Shown one piece after another: positions 34,108-43,529 of a stretch of DNA of 64,000 bases; the first letter of the stretch is position 1; every line of letters starts with the position of its first letter. A model generated the notes under the pieces. The model did not search any database. It was not told the origin of the DNA and was given only the letters and a program-made list of their open reading frames with translations. Both the position numbers and the translations under genes were made by a program. This stretch comes from Acetivibrio cellulolyticus CD2 (GTDB lineage: Bacteria > Bacillota > Clostridia > Acetivibrionales > Acetivibrionaceae): NCBI RefSeq assembly GCF_000179595.2, contig NZ_JH556657.1, positions 416,946 through 480,945 of the forward strand, written 5' to 3'.

Positions 34108-34482
34108 AATAACACAACCTCGATATGTATGATTATACATGTATTTTTATTTAAGAATTATTTTGGATGTCGAATTTAAAATAAACTTTATATATTTTAG
34201 CCAAAGCTGTATTTTCAGCATTCCCAAATTAACATTTTATATATGTATCATATCAGAAGTTTGGGTACTAGACAATAAGCGTAAACTGATTGTAAAATAA
34301 GTGAAATAAATGCTTAAGACAACTTTAGTGTTAGGTTGGTGTTATATCCATAAAAGTGTAAATATGGAGTGTTAATATAATAAATTATGGCAATAAAGTT
34401 TTAAGACGAACCTGTATATATATTTTGGTTTGTGGTATTATTAAAAAAGTAATTGGCTTAGCTTGTGAGGGGGTTTTTGAAA
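34108..34482. other. Intergenic region between divergent genes
   Basis: About 375 AT-rich bases without a gene. No riboswitch or repeat is evident. It must hold promoters for the stalk-domain gene and the DUF2520 gene; I see no clear -35/-10 pair. GAGGGGG at 34,467-34,473 is the ribosome site for the latter. Confidence 0.4.
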
Positions 34483-35358
34483 ATGAATGCGGGAATAATT
34501 GGTGCAGGAAAGCTTGGCAGCGCTTTAGCTATAGCGTTAAGTAAAGCTGGATTTTGTATTTGCGGAATTTACAGTAAAAGTGAAGAATCATGTCAATTAC
34601 TTTGCAGGAAACTAAATATAGATGTAGCAAACAACTTGGGTACAGTTGTCCGAAAGTCTGATGTTATTTTTGTTTGTCTTCCGGACAATGATATAGAGAA
34701 TATGGCTTTAAGAATTGCATCGCATTTTGAGCCGGAATTGATTCGAAGTAAAGTTTTCTTTCATGTTAGTGGCGCTTTGACTACGGAGGTGTTAAAGCCT
34801 TTAGAGAATTTAGGAGCATTTACTGGTTCTTTTCATCCTATACAGACTTTTGCAGATAGGGAAAATGGCTGGGAAAAGCTTTATGACTGTTTTTTCGGAT
34901 TTGAAGGATGCAATGAGGCGGGGGAATGTGCGGAAACGATTGTTGGCAGATTAAATGGCAGATTAATCTTTATAAGCAAAGAACATAAACCTTTATACCA
35001 TGCTGCTGCATGTATCATATCAAATTACACAGTTACACTTTTTCACATTATGTTTAAAATGCTTATTAGGACAGGCATGAATGAAGATGCAGCAGTTAAT
35101 GCTTTTATGCCTCTTTTGAAGAATACAGTGGATAATATTGAAGGGCTTGGATATATTAGTGCTCTGACAGGGCCAATTTCTAGAGGAGACCATAAGGTTG
35201 TTGAGCAGCACCTTAAGTCACTTTCATATGAAATTCCAGAGGTTGAGGATATATACAGGTTGCTTGGAAGAGAAACTGTTGATATAGCTCTAAAAAAAGG
35301 TAATCTTAATGAAGAAGATGTGCTCAGGTTAAATGGGGTGCTTGGAAATAAGGGATAG
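34483..35358 (+). CDS. DUF2520 Rossmann-fold oxidoreductase-like protein
   Basis: 291 residues from ATG 34,483, with GAGGGGG 9 bases ahead; the GTG at 34,465 is too close to that site. The N-terminal NAD(P) motif reads GIIGAGKLGSALAIALSKAG, and FVCLPDNDIENMA and SFHPIQTFAD follow. The C-terminal half is helical, as in ProC/6-phosphogluconate-dehydrogenase-like folds (DUF2520). Members of this family are often linked to pantothenate or cofactor synthesis genes. Here it heads an apparent operon with larB and larC (18 and 20 bases apart). Substrate unknown. Confidence 0.85.
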   Translation: MNAGIIGAGKLGSALAIALSKAGFCICGIYSKSEESCQLLCRKLNIDVANNLGTVVRKSDVIFVCLPDNDIENMALRIASHFEPELIRSKVFFHVSGALTTEVLKPLENLGAFTGSFHPIQTFADRENGWEKLYDCFFGFEGCNEAGECAETIVGRLNGRLIFISKEHKPLYHAAACIISNYTVTLFHIMFKMLIRTGMNEDAAVNAFMPLLKNTVDNIEGLGYISALTGPISRGDHKVVEQHLKSLSYEIPEVEDIYRLLGRETVDIALKKGNLNEEDVLRLNGVLGNKG

Positions 35359-35376
35359 CGAAAGGGGAAAGATAAA

Positions 35377-36123
35377 ATGGATGCAGAATCGTTGAAAAAG
35401 ATGCTTGAAGATGTTAAAAATGGACAGCTAAGTGTAGAAGAGGCTTTTAATGACCTCAAAAAGCTGCCATTTGAAGATCTGGGCTTTGCAAAGGTTGACC
35501 ATCACAGAAATCTACGGAATGGCTATCCTGAGGTTATTTACTGCCAGGGCAAGACTCTTGAGCAAATTAAGATGATTGTAGAAAAACTAATGCAAAAGAA
35601 CAATAATATTATGGCTACAAGAGCATCACGGGAAGTTTTTGAAAGTATACGTCAGATAACAGAGGATGCTGTTTATTATAAGGATGCGAGAATTGTTGTT
35701 GTTAAAAAGAGGGATATACCAAAATCCCAAAGGATGATTGCTGTAGTTACGGCTGGAACATCTGATATACCTGTTGCAGAGGAAGCAGCAATCACATGTG
35801 AAACTATGGGACAGTGGGTTGAAAGGATATATGATGTTGGTGTCGCTGGTATTCACAGGTTGTTTGCCAGAACAGATATTATTATGAAAGCCAATGTTGT
35901 TATTGTGGTAGCAGGAATGGAAGGGGCGCTTGCAAGTGTTGTCAGCGGCTTGGTTGATAAGCCTGTGATAGCAGTTCCAACCAGTGTTGGGTATGGGGCA
36001 AATTTTGGAGGTTTGTCTGCGTTGCTCACGATGCTTAATAGTTGTGCAACCGGTATTGGAGTAGTGAATATTGATAATGGATTTGGAGCAGGCTTTCTGG
36101 CGGCAATGATTAATAAACTCTAG
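35377..36123 (+). CDS. larB: Nickel-pincer cofactor biosynthesis carboxylase LarB
   Basis: 248 residues with AAAGGGG ahead. It carboxylates and hydrolyses the pyridinium ring of nicotinic acid adenine dinucleotide, the first step to the nickel-pincer cofactor of lactate racemase. The C-terminal half is PurE-like ([20 protein letters not shown], then [26 protein letters not shown] and [10 protein letters not shown]). The N-terminal half ([19 protein letters not shown]) is helical, as usual in LarB. Length is normal. Confidence 0.93.
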   Translation: MDAESLKKMLEDVKNGQLSVEEAFNDLKKLPFEDLGFAKVDHHRNLRNGYPEVIYCQGKTLEQIKMIVEKLMQKNNNIMATRASREVFESIRQITEDAVYYKDARIVVVKKRDIPKSQRMIAVVTAGTSDIPVAEEAAITCETMGQWVERIYDVGVAGIHRLFARTDIIMKANVVIVVAGMEGALASVVSGLVDKPVIAVPTSVGYGANFGGLSALLTMLNSCATGIGVVNIDNGFGAGFLAAMINKL

Positions 36124-36143
36124 AAGGGATTGGACTTTTTAAT

Positions 36144-37457
36144 ATGAGAGTATTATATTTTGACTGCTTTTCTGGTATTAGTGGAGACATGGTGCTGGGG
36201 GCGCTTCTGGACCTTGGTGTTAACGCACAGGATTTTAGAAGGGAATTAGGCAAGTTAAACCTTTCAGGATATGACATTGTTATAGAGAGAAAGGTTAAAA
36301 ACTCAATTACTGTAACTGATGTTGATGTTATTTTAGATGAAGATTCTCAAACAATACATAGCAAAGGAAATGAACAAGGGCACAGTGAAAACTTGAACCA
36401 CTGTAGCCATAATAATTCTGTTGGACATTTCCACAATGACCATGAGCATCAGCAGCATTGCAACCAAAAACATCAAAATCAACATGATCATGATCACAAT
36501 GCCCGAAATTTAAAGGATATTGAAATACTGATAGATGCAAGTGATCTAAAAAATACTGTAAAGGATTTTAGTAAAAAAGTCTTTAGAGAAATTGCAAGAG
36601 CGGAAGCTAAAGTGCATAACAAGGCTATTGAGGAAGTACATTTTCATGAAGTGGGAGCTGTTGATTCAATTGTAGATATAGTAGGCACGGCTATATGCCT
36701 TGATTTGCTTGGAGTAGATAAAGTTTATTCTTCTCCTCTTCATGATGGGACAGGCTTTATTGAATGTCGTCATGGGAGACTTCCTGTTCCTGTACCTGCT
36801 GTTATGGAAATGCTTACCGATGGTAATATTCCTTATATTGCAGAGGATATAAATACCGAACTTGTTACGCCTACGGGGATTGGAATTATAAAGTGCCTTA
36901 CAGAGGACTTTGGAAGTATGCCTGCACTCATGGTAAACAAGGTTGGCTATGGAGGAGGAAAGCGGGATACAGGACGGCTGAATGCACTGAGATGTATTCT
37001 GGGAACTATGGCTGAAATGACTGACACCAGAGAGGAGATAATTGTCCTTGAAACAAATATTGATGATATGAGCCCGGAAGTGCTTGGGTTTGTGATGGAT
37101 AAACTTTTTGAACAGGGGGCATTGGATGTATTCTATACTCCGGTTTATATGAAGAAAAACCGCCCTGCTGTTGTACTTACGGCATTGTGCAAAAAGGATT
37201 CGGAACAGGTTATTGTGGATACAATTCTTAAGGAAACTTCATCTTTAGGGATAAGAAAAACTATCTCAGAGAGGTATACAATGGACAGGGAGATAGTTAA
37301 GGTGAATACGGAGTTTGGTGAAGTTGGGGTGAAGGTTTCTAGTTTTGGAGACTTTAAGAAGTTTGCGCCGGAATATGAGGATTGCAGGAAAATTGCCATA
37401 AGTAATGATATACCGCTCTGGAAGGTTTATAATGCTGTATATAAAAAAGGTATTTAG
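36144..37457 (+). CDS. larC: Nickel-pincer cofactor biosynthesis protein LarC
   Basis: 437 residues in one continuous frame; in some lactobacilli LarC is made by frameshifting of two frames, which is not needed here. It inserts nickel into the pincer ligand using CTP. It starts YFDCFSGISGDMVLGALLDL. A histidine-rich stretch at about 73-117 (many His in HNDHEHQQHCNQKHQ and DHDHN) probably holds nickel. The C-terminal half has EVHFHEVGAVDSIVDI and ETNIDDMSPEVLGF, the nickel-cyclometallase signatures. larE and larA are not in the window. Confidence 0.95.
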   Translation: MRVLYFDCFSGISGDMVLGALLDLGVNAQDFRRELGKLNLSGYDIVIERKVKNSITVTDVDVILDEDSQTIHSKGNEQGHSENLNHCSHNNSVGHFHNDHEHQQHCNQKHQNQHDHDHNARNLKDIEILIDASDLKNTVKDFSKKVFREIARAEAKVHNKAIEEVHFHEVGAVDSIVDIVGTAICLDLLGVDKVYSSPLHDGTGFIECRHGRLPVPVPAVMEMLTDGNIPYIAEDINTELVTPTGIGIIKCLTEDFGSMPALMVNKVGYGGGKRDTGRLNALRCILGTMAEMTDTREEIIVLETNIDDMSPEVLGFVMDKLFEQGALDVFYTPVYMKKNRPAVVLTALCKKDSEQVIVDTILKETSSLGIRKTISERYTMDREIVKVNTEFGEVGVKVSSFGDFKKFAPEYEDCRKIAISNDIPLWKVYNAVYKKGI

Positions 37458-37474
37458 GAGATAAAGGAATTATA

Positions 37475-38410
37475 ATGCTGTATAATAAGTTTTCAGATTT
37501 TTTAAAGAATAAGTATGGGACGAAAGTTTACAAGCTTCCGCTAAATTTGCCTGTTACATGCCCTAACAGGGATGGCAGAATAAGTTCTAAGGGTTGTGCT
37601 TTCTGTGGAGAAGAGGGAGCCGGGTTTGAAAACCTGCCAAGTTTCTTGAGTGTGAGCGAGCAGCTCGGCAAGAATTCAAAATATATTGGCGAAAATTATA
37701 AATCGGAAAAGTTTATTGCGTACTTTCAGAATTATTCAAATACCTACCTTCCGTTAGATGATTTTAAGAAATATATACTGGAGGCTTGCCAAGATAATAT
37801 TGTCGCTATATATATATCGACGCGTCCTGACTGCGTGCCGGAGAGTTATTTGGATTTCCTTAGTGAAATTAGAATTAAGAAAGGTATGGATATTGTCATT
37901 GAACTGGGGCTTCAAACTGTTAATTATCACGCTTTGAAGGAACTAAACAGAGGCCACCTTCTGGCGGAATTTATTGATGCAGTATTATCTATCAGAAATT
38001 ATGGACTTGAAACTTGTGCTCATTACATTTTAGATCTTCCCATGGACTCAATGGACGATACAATTGAGGGTGCAAGAATACTTTCGGCACTTAAGGTAAA
38101 TCAGGTCAAGTGTCATTCACTGTATATACTCAAAGGCACTGAATTAGGAGATAGGTATATTAGAGGAGAGATTGTTCCGGTGACATTCGAGGAATATATA
38201 GATAGGACAATAGCATTCCTGGAATATCTCGATCCATCAATAATAGTTCAGAGACTTATTGGGCGAGCACCTGAGGAGCGGAGTCTATTTTGCAACTGGG
38301 GGATGAGCTGGTGGAAATTGCATGACATGATTGAGAAGAAAATGATGGATGAGAACAGATATCAAGGAAGAAAATTTAATTATCTGAATGGAAAAACATG
38401 TCTTTTTTAA
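37475..38410 (+). CDS. TIGR01212-family radical SAM protein (YhcC-like)
   Basis: 311 residues with TTAGGAG ahead of the ATG. The radical SAM cluster ligands lie in CPNRDGRISSKGCAFCG, with the first Cys at about residue 29 and the last two as CxxC. The family signatures YFQNYSNTYLPL, STRPDCVPE and VIELGLQTVNYHALKELNRGH follow. The family is widespread and its substrate is not established. It starts 18 bases after larC, so it may be co-transcribed with the lar genes. Confidence 0.9.
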   Translation: MLYNKFSDFLKNKYGTKVYKLPLNLPVTCPNRDGRISSKGCAFCGEEGAGFENLPSFLSVSEQLGKNSKYIGENYKSEKFIAYFQNYSNTYLPLDDFKKYILEACQDNIVAIYISTRPDCVPESYLDFLSEIRIKKGMDIVIELGLQTVNYHALKELNRGHLLAEFIDAVLSIRNYGLETCAHYILDLPMDSMDDTIEGARILSALKVNQVKCHSLYILKGTELGDRYIRGEIVPVTFEEYIDRTIAFLEYLDPSIIVQRLIGRAPEERSLFCNWGMSWWKLHDMIEKKMMDENRYQGRKFNYLNGKTCLF

Positions 38411-38518
38411 TAATATTCTAATGGGAATTTTGATTATATGACAATACAATATTTGTTTTGCATTGGATATTAAATTTAGATATAATTAGACATCATATTT
38501 ATTGAAGGAGTTGTTATC

Positions 38519-40054
38519 TTGAATAATGAGTTAGTTTTGGTTGTTGATTTTGGAGGACAGTATAATCAGCTAATAGCAAGAAGAGTTAGAGAGGCAAACG
38601 TTTATTGTGAAGTAATTCCTTATAACGCTTCTATAGATAGAATAAAGTCAATGAATCCTAAAGGAATAATTTTTACCGGAGGTCCAGCATCTGTTCTTGA
38701 CCCTAATGCGCCTATATGCGAGAAAGAGATATTTTCTTTAGGCATTCCGGTTTTGGGTATATGCTATGGTATGCAGCTCATGAGCTATGTACTTGGCGGT
38801 GAGGTTAAAAAAGCAGATTCCCGCGAATATGGAAAAATAGACATTAGCTTTGATCTATCTAGCCCACTGTTTAAAGGTATAGACAAGGATTCTACCTGTT
38901 GGATGAGTCACACCTATTTTGTTGAAAAAATGCCTGAAGGATTTGTAAAGACTGCATATTCTGCTAATTGTCCAACCGGGGCGATGGAAAATGCACAAAA
39001 AAAGCTCTATGGAGTACAATTTCATCCTGAAGTTCTTCATACTCCAAGAGGCAGAGATATCTTAAATAATTTCCTTTTCAATGTCTGCGGATGTTCCGGT
39101 GACTGGAAGATGTCATCCTTTGTTGAACAGTCTATAAAAGCAATAAAGGAAAAGGTTGGAGATAAAAAGGTTTTATGTGCATTGTCTGGAGGAGTTGATT
39201 CTTCCGTTGCGGCAGTTTTAATAAATAAAGCAATCGGTAAGCAGCTTACCTGTATTTTTGTTGACCATGGTCTTCTTAGAAAGTATGAGGGAGATCAGGT
39301 TGAAGAAGTGTTCAGAAATCAATACGACATAAACCTCATAAGAGCTAATGTGGAAGATAGATTTATGGACAGGCTGGCTGGAGTAACTGATCCTGAAACA
39401 AAGAGAAAGATCATTGGTGAAGAATTTATAAGAGTGTTCGAAGTAGAGGCAAAGAAAATCGGAGCAGTAGATTTCCTTGTTCAGGGAACTATATATCCCG
39501 ATGTAATTGAGAGCGGATTGGGTAATGCGGCTGTTATAAAAAGTCACCACAATGTTGGGGGACTTCCTGACTATGTTGACTTTAAGGAAATAATCGAGCC
39601 ATTGAGAAACCTATTCAAGGACGAAGTAAGAAGAGTAGGTACAGAGCTTGGAATTCCTGACGAAATTGTTATGAGACAGCCATTCCCAGGACCGGGATTA
39701 GCTATAAGAATAATTGGCGATATAACCAAGGAAAAGCTTGAAATTTTAAGAGATTCTGATCATATATTCAGAGAGGAAATCGCAAAGGCTGGTCTTGATA
39801 AAGAGATCAATCAATACTTTACAGTTCTTACAGGTATGAGAAGTGTTGGTGTAATGGGAGATGAAAGAACTTATGATTATACACTTGCGCTTCGTGCAGT
39901 GACTACCACTGACTTCATGACTGCTGATTGGGCTCGTATTCCTTATGATTTATTGGAGAAGATATCAAATAGAATAGTAAATGAAGTAAAACATATTAAC
40001 AGGATAGTGTATGACGTTACAAGTAAGCCACCTGCAACTATTGAGTGGGAGTAG
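38519..40054 (+). CDS. guaA: GMP synthase (glutamine-hydrolysing)
   Basis: 511 residues from TTG 38,519, with AAGGAG ahead. It makes GMP from XMP, ATP and glutamine. The class I amidotransferase domain has GICYGMQLM (catalytic Cys) and the His/Glu in [10 protein letters not shown]. The ATP-pyrophosphatase domain has [10 protein letters not shown], and the dimerisation domain ends in [11 protein letters not shown]. No guanine riboswitch is visible in the 108-base leader. Confidence 0.97.
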   Translation: MNNELVLVVDFGGQYNQLIARRVREANVYCEVIPYNASIDRIKSMNPKGIIFTGGPASVLDPNAPICEKEIFSLGIPVLGICYGMQLMSYVLGGEVKKADSREYGKIDISFDLSSPLFKGIDKDSTCWMSHTYFVEKMPEGFVKTAYSANCPTGAMENAQKKLYGVQFHPEVLHTPRGRDILNNFLFNVCGCSGDWKMSSFVEQSIKAIKEKVGDKKVLCALSGGVDSSVAAVLINKAIGKQLTCIFVDHGLLRKYEGDQVEEVFRNQYDINLIRANVEDRFMDRLAGVTDPETKRKIIGEEFIRVFEVEAKKIGAVDFLVQGTIYPDVIESGLGNAAVIKSHHNVGGLPDYVDFKEIIEPLRNLFKDEVRRVGTELGIPDEIVMRQPFPGPGLAIRIIGDITKEKLEILRDSDHIFREEIAKAGLDKEINQYFTVLTGMRSVGVMGDERTYDYTLALRAVTTTDFMTADWARIPYDLLEKISNRIVNEVKHINRIVYDVTSKPPATIEWE

Positions 40055-40129
40055 TTTACTGTATATCACAATGTAAATTAAGCTTCAGGCTTAAAAGTAT
40101 AATATTTTTAGATTTTACTTTAATAAATT

Positions 40130-40184
40130 GGGAATTAAAGATCCTAAAATCGTATGGGGCTAAATGCCCCTGAGATTTTTATTT
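40130..40184 (+). repeat. Two-hairpin intergenic element, copy B
   Basis: GGGAATTAAAGATCC hairpin, TAAAAT linker, then GGGGC/GCCCC (40,156-40,170) with loop TAAAT, TGAGATTTTTATTT. ATGGGGCTAAATGCCC is shared base for base with copy C. Could terminate guaA transcription. Confidence 0.6.
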
Positions 40185-40288
40185 AGGAAGGCTGAAAATA
40201 TAACTTCGGCTATAATTTCACTCCACGCCCTGTTTGACCTAAATAGGCCCTGAGAAAAATTCGAAGTAATATTTCAGCTATTCCCTAA
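40183..40288. repeat. MITE-like inverted-repeat element
   Basis: The left arm (40,183-40,207, TTAGGAAGGCTGAAAATATA then ACTTC) is nearly complementary to the right arm (40,263-40,288, GAAGTAATATTTCAGCTATT then CCCTAA). The span is about 106 bases and holds no gene. AATATTTCAGCTATT recurs at 29,698-29,712. Confidence 0.5.
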
Positions 40289-40312
40289 TAAATCCAATGG
40301 GGAGCAGTAACA

Positions 40313-41308
40313 ATGAAAGAAGTAATGATAATAGTATACCAGATATCCATATTGACTTTGTTGGGGTTAATAGGGTTTATCGCTGGAAAAACAAAATACC
40401 TTGCAGAAAATGCAGGTACGGTCATATCTAAAGTAGTTATAAAATTAACAGCACCTCTCCTGATTTTTATCACTTTGGCGGGACGTGAACTTGATATTAA
40501 AAAAATATCTAACATTGGTTGGGTATATCTGCTTGGAATTATATTTTTGCTGATTGCATTTGTTTTTGGGGGTCTTATAAGCAGAGTTATGAGGCTTGAA
40601 GAGGCTACATCAAATATTTATAAAATGCACTCAATGTTTGGCAATGTTATCTATCTTGCATTTCCGTTGCTGAGTTCTTTATATGGAGATGACGGACTTT
40701 TTTATGCAGTTATCTTTGGTATTGTAAATGATACTCTTTTATGGACTCTTGGCATATTTCTGGTTAATAAACACGAGAAGTCCAGTTTGAAGGAAAACCT
40801 CAAACGGATGATTAACGGTAACACAATAGCTTTGTCTTTAGGATTGATTGTTTTAATTATCAAGACAATTCTAGGAGAATCAGTAAATAACATACCATAT
40901 TTATCTAATGTAAGCGGTTTTATTTACGATACTTTCCATATGCTGGGGTCGACTACTTTCCCGCTGTCTATGCTTTTTATAGGTTTGATATTATCGGAGA
41001 CTAAAATTGAAAAAGTATCGGACTTGCTTAAAAGGGCGCACATTTTTGTTTTATCTTTGTTCAGACTGATTATTCTGCCGGTTTTGGCAATGTTCATATT
41101 AGCGGTTTTTGGTAAGTCGATTGACCCTATTGCCAGGTATGTTATAATACTGGAACTCGCGATGCCTTGTGGAACAATAGTTCCTGCACTGGCGGCTGAG
41201 TACGGATCAGACTACAGATCAGCAACTGAAAATGTATTTATTACGACAATATTAGGAATATTTACTATGCCTCTGATTGTATATTGGATGCAAAGCTTAA
41301 TAAAATAG
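40313..41308 (+). CDS. AEC (auxin efflux carrier)-family transporter
   Basis: 331 residues with GGGGAG ahead of the ATG; about 10 hydrophobic spans. The N-terminal VYQISILTLLGLIGFIAGKT, then AGTVISKVVIKLTAPLLIF is typical of AEC permeases, and the C-terminal half ends with AMPCGTIVPALAAEYGSDY, the family's second conserved loop. Such carriers move malonate, malate or other organic acids in bacteria. The substrate here is unknown. It is followed by a strong terminator at 41,312. Confidence 0.88.
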   Translation: MKEVMIIVYQISILTLLGLIGFIAGKTKYLAENAGTVISKVVIKLTAPLLIFITLAGRELDIKKISNIGWVYLLGIIFLLIAFVFGGLISRVMRLEEATSNIYKMHSMFGNVIYLAFPLLSSLYGDDGLFYAVIFGIVNDTLLWTLGIFLVNKHEKSSLKENLKRMINGNTIALSLGLIVLIIKTILGESVNNIPYLSNVSGFIYDTFHMLGSTTFPLSMLFIGLILSETKIEKVSDLLKRAHIFVLSLFRLIILPVLAMFILAVFGKSIDPIARYVIILELAMPCGTIVPALAAEYGSDYRSATENVFITTILGIFTMPLIVYWMQSLIK

Positions 41309-41311
41309 TGA

Positions 41312-41346
41312 TAAGGCGAAATACGAATATTATTCGTGTTTCGCCT
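41312..41346 (+). terminator. Strong terminator after AEC transporter
   Basis: AAGGCGAAA-ACGAATA and TTCGTG-TTTCGCCTT form a near-perfect long stem with a tiny loop. The T tract after it is short. Confidence 0.8.
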
Positions 41347-41538
41347 TGATAATGTTCGGAATTTTTCGCCGTTCTCATTGACAAGATTCATACATGTTTG
41401 GTAGTATTATTTGTGTAGATTTCAAATTTTGCCGAAAGCTGTTTTACTTGATTGTTTTTTTCATTATTCCGGTTTTTTTGTGAAATAATAAAGGTGGAAT
41501 TAAATAAATATTTATTAATTTACAGGAGGTAATTGTAT

Positions 41539-42936
41539 ATGGAAAAGCTATTCAAGCTTAAAGATCACGGTACAACTGTTAAAATGGAATTTGTTGCCGG
41601 ACTTACAACTTTTGTCACAATGGCTTATGTTATCTTTGTAAACCCATCAGTATTGGGTGGTACAGGTATGGACACTGGTGCTGTATTTGTAGCTACAATT
41701 TTAGCTGCGGTAATAGGAACCCTCGTTATGGGATTGTATGCTAATGTACCATATGCACAAGCGCCGGGTATGGGGCTAAATGCTTTCTTTACATATACCG
41801 TATGTGGTGCATTGGGATTTAATTGGCGACAGGCTTTGGCAATTGTATTTATTTGCGGTGTCATAAATATCATTATAACTGCAACACGAATAAGAAAGAT
41901 GCTAATAGATGCCATACCGGAAACGCTTCAATATGCTATAAGCGGAGGTATTGGCCTTTTTATTGCCTATATTGGAATTAAGCAGGCACATTTTTTGAAT
42001 TTTACTTCAGAGAGTCAGAATATAACTGCTACATTACCTGGCGGTAGTGTCGTTGCAAAAGATGTTGTTCCTGCAATTGTTAATTTTACAGATCCGGTTT
42101 CTCAGTTGGCACTTATTGGGCTTGTTATAACTGTAGTATTAATGCTGAAAAATGTAAAAGGTGCGATTTTGCTGGGGATAATTTCAACAACAGTTCTTGG
42201 TCTGTTTATCGGAAATGTGACACCTAGACCTGATTTAAGTCTGGCGAATTTTATTCCTCCATCAATAACACCAACTTTATTTAAGCTTGATTTAGTAGGG
42301 TTGTTTAGCGATCCATCGAAGATTTTTATTGTTTTGAGTACGGTGCTTGCTTTCAGTTTATCAGACACATTTGATACTATCGGTACATTCCTCGGAACAG
42401 GAAGGAAAACAGGAATTTTTGATGAGAAGGATGAAGCAGAGCTTCATAAGAGTAAGGGAATAAAATCAAAAATGGATAAGGCATTGTTTGCAGATGCTAT
42501 TGCAACATCACTAGGGTCTTTACTTGGAACCAGCAATACAACTACTTATGTTGAAAGTGCGGCCGGAATAAGTGCTGGTGGAAGAACCGGGTTGACCTCG
42601 GTATTTACAGCAATGTTCTTTTTACTGGCTTTGGTTCTTGCTCCATTTGCAGGAATGGTAACTTCTGCAGCAACTGCTCCTGCTTTAATTGTAGTGGGTG
42701 TATTGATGATGGAGTCAATTACCAAGGTAAAATGGGAAGAATTTGAAGAGGCTGCAGCGGCTTTCTTTACAGCGGTTATTATGCCATTTACATACAGTAT
42801 TTCAAATGGCGTAGCTGCAGGGTTTTTGTTTTATATAATTTCAAAAGTTGCACGTGGAAAGGCTAAAGAAGTGCATCCTTTATTATATATAGTTACATTA
42901 CTTTTTGTAGCTGACTTTGTTTTTAGAGCATTTTAA
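41539..42936 (+). CDS. NCS2-family purine permease (AzgA/PbuG type)
   Basis: 465 residues from ATG 41,539 (AGGAGG 9 bases ahead); the TTG at 41,533 is too close to the site. Twelve or more spans. Signatures of the AzgA-like branch are VEFVAGLTTFVTMAYVIFVN-type N-terminus, QAPGMGLNAFFTYTVCG, TSNTTTYVESAAGISAGGRTG and SDTFDTIGTFLG. It imports adenine, guanine or hypoxanthine with protons. The location between guaA and purE fits purine salvage. No purine riboswitch aptamer is recognised upstream. Confidence 0.92.
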   Translation: MEKLFKLKDHGTTVKMEFVAGLTTFVTMAYVIFVNPSVLGGTGMDTGAVFVATILAAVIGTLVMGLYANVPYAQAPGMGLNAFFTYTVCGALGFNWRQALAIVFICGVINIIITATRIRKMLIDAIPETLQYAISGGIGLFIAYIGIKQAHFLNFTSESQNITATLPGGSVVAKDVVPAIVNFTDPVSQLALIGLVITVVLMLKNVKGAILLGIISTTVLGLFIGNVTPRPDLSLANFIPPSITPTLFKLDLVGLFSDPSKIFIVLSTVLAFSLSDTFDTIGTFLGTGRKTGIFDEKDEAELHKSKGIKSKMDKALFADAIATSLGSLLGTSNTTTYVESAAGISAGGRTGLTSVFTAMFFLLALVLAPFAGMVTSAATAPALIVVGVLMMESITKVKWEEFEEAAAAFFTAVIMPFTYSISNGVAAGFLFYIISKVARGKAKEVHPLLYIVTLLFVADFVFRAF

Positions 42937-42976
42937 ATGTTTTAATTTATAAATTTTAGGGCTGGAGGTTTTTATA

Positions 42977-43492
42977 ATGACTAGAACAAAAAATAATCCA
43001 AAGGTTGCTGTTATCATGGGAAGTGATTCGGACTTTTCAGTTTTAAAGGACTGTATTAAGCTTCTGAAACAGTTTGAAGTTGAGGTTGAAGCAATGGTGT
43101 GTTCAGCACACAGAACACCAGACAAAGCAGCAGAATTTGCAAAGAGTGCAGAAGAAAATGGCTTTGGAGTAATTATTGCCGGAGCTGGAAAAGCTGCTCA
43201 TTTGCCAGGTGTACTTGCTGCATTTACACCGCTTCCAGTAATAGGAGTACCTATAAAATCCTCTACAATGGATGGCTTGGATTCCTTACTGTCAATAGTC
43301 CAGATGCCAAGCGGCATACCTGTTGCAACAGTTGCAATAGATGGTGCTGATAATGCAGCACTGCTTGCAGTACAGATTTTATCAATCGGCAATGCTGAAC
43401 TTAGGGAAAAGATGAAAGAATATAAGAAGAAACTTGCTAAAAAGGTCGAAGATAAGAACGAAGCGCTTCAGCAGAAGATTAAAGAGTTATAG
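42977..43492 (+). CDS. purE: N5-carboxyaminoimidazole ribonucleotide mutase (class I PurE)
   Basis: 171 residues with GGAGG ahead. [20 protein letters not shown] and [20 protein letters not shown] are the class I PurE substrate motifs, and the rest reads [20 protein letters not shown]. It makes CAIR in de novo purine synthesis. purK, its usual partner, is not adjacent. It opens the purE-F-M-N-H-D cluster. Confidence 0.96.
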   Translation: MTRTKNNPKVAVIMGSDSDFSVLKDCIKLLKQFEVEVEAMVCSAHRTPDKAAEFAKSAEENGFGVIIAGAGKAAHLPGVLAAFTPLPVIGVPIKSSTMDGLDSLLSIVQMPSGIPVATVAIDGADNAALLAVQILSIGNAELREKMKEYKKKLAKKVEDKNEALQQKIKEL

Positions 43493-43529
43493 GAGAATTG
43501 CCGTGAGTTGCTATGATGAGGGTAAACAA

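Noticed and set aside
36355-36510. Histidine-rich stretch in larC as a possible insertion
   Set aside because: Histidine-rich loops are common in LarC and nickel proteins; the frame is continuous.
41347-41538. Possible purine riboswitch before the NCS2 permease
   Set aside because: I looked for the conserved aptamer loops and a terminator and did not find them.
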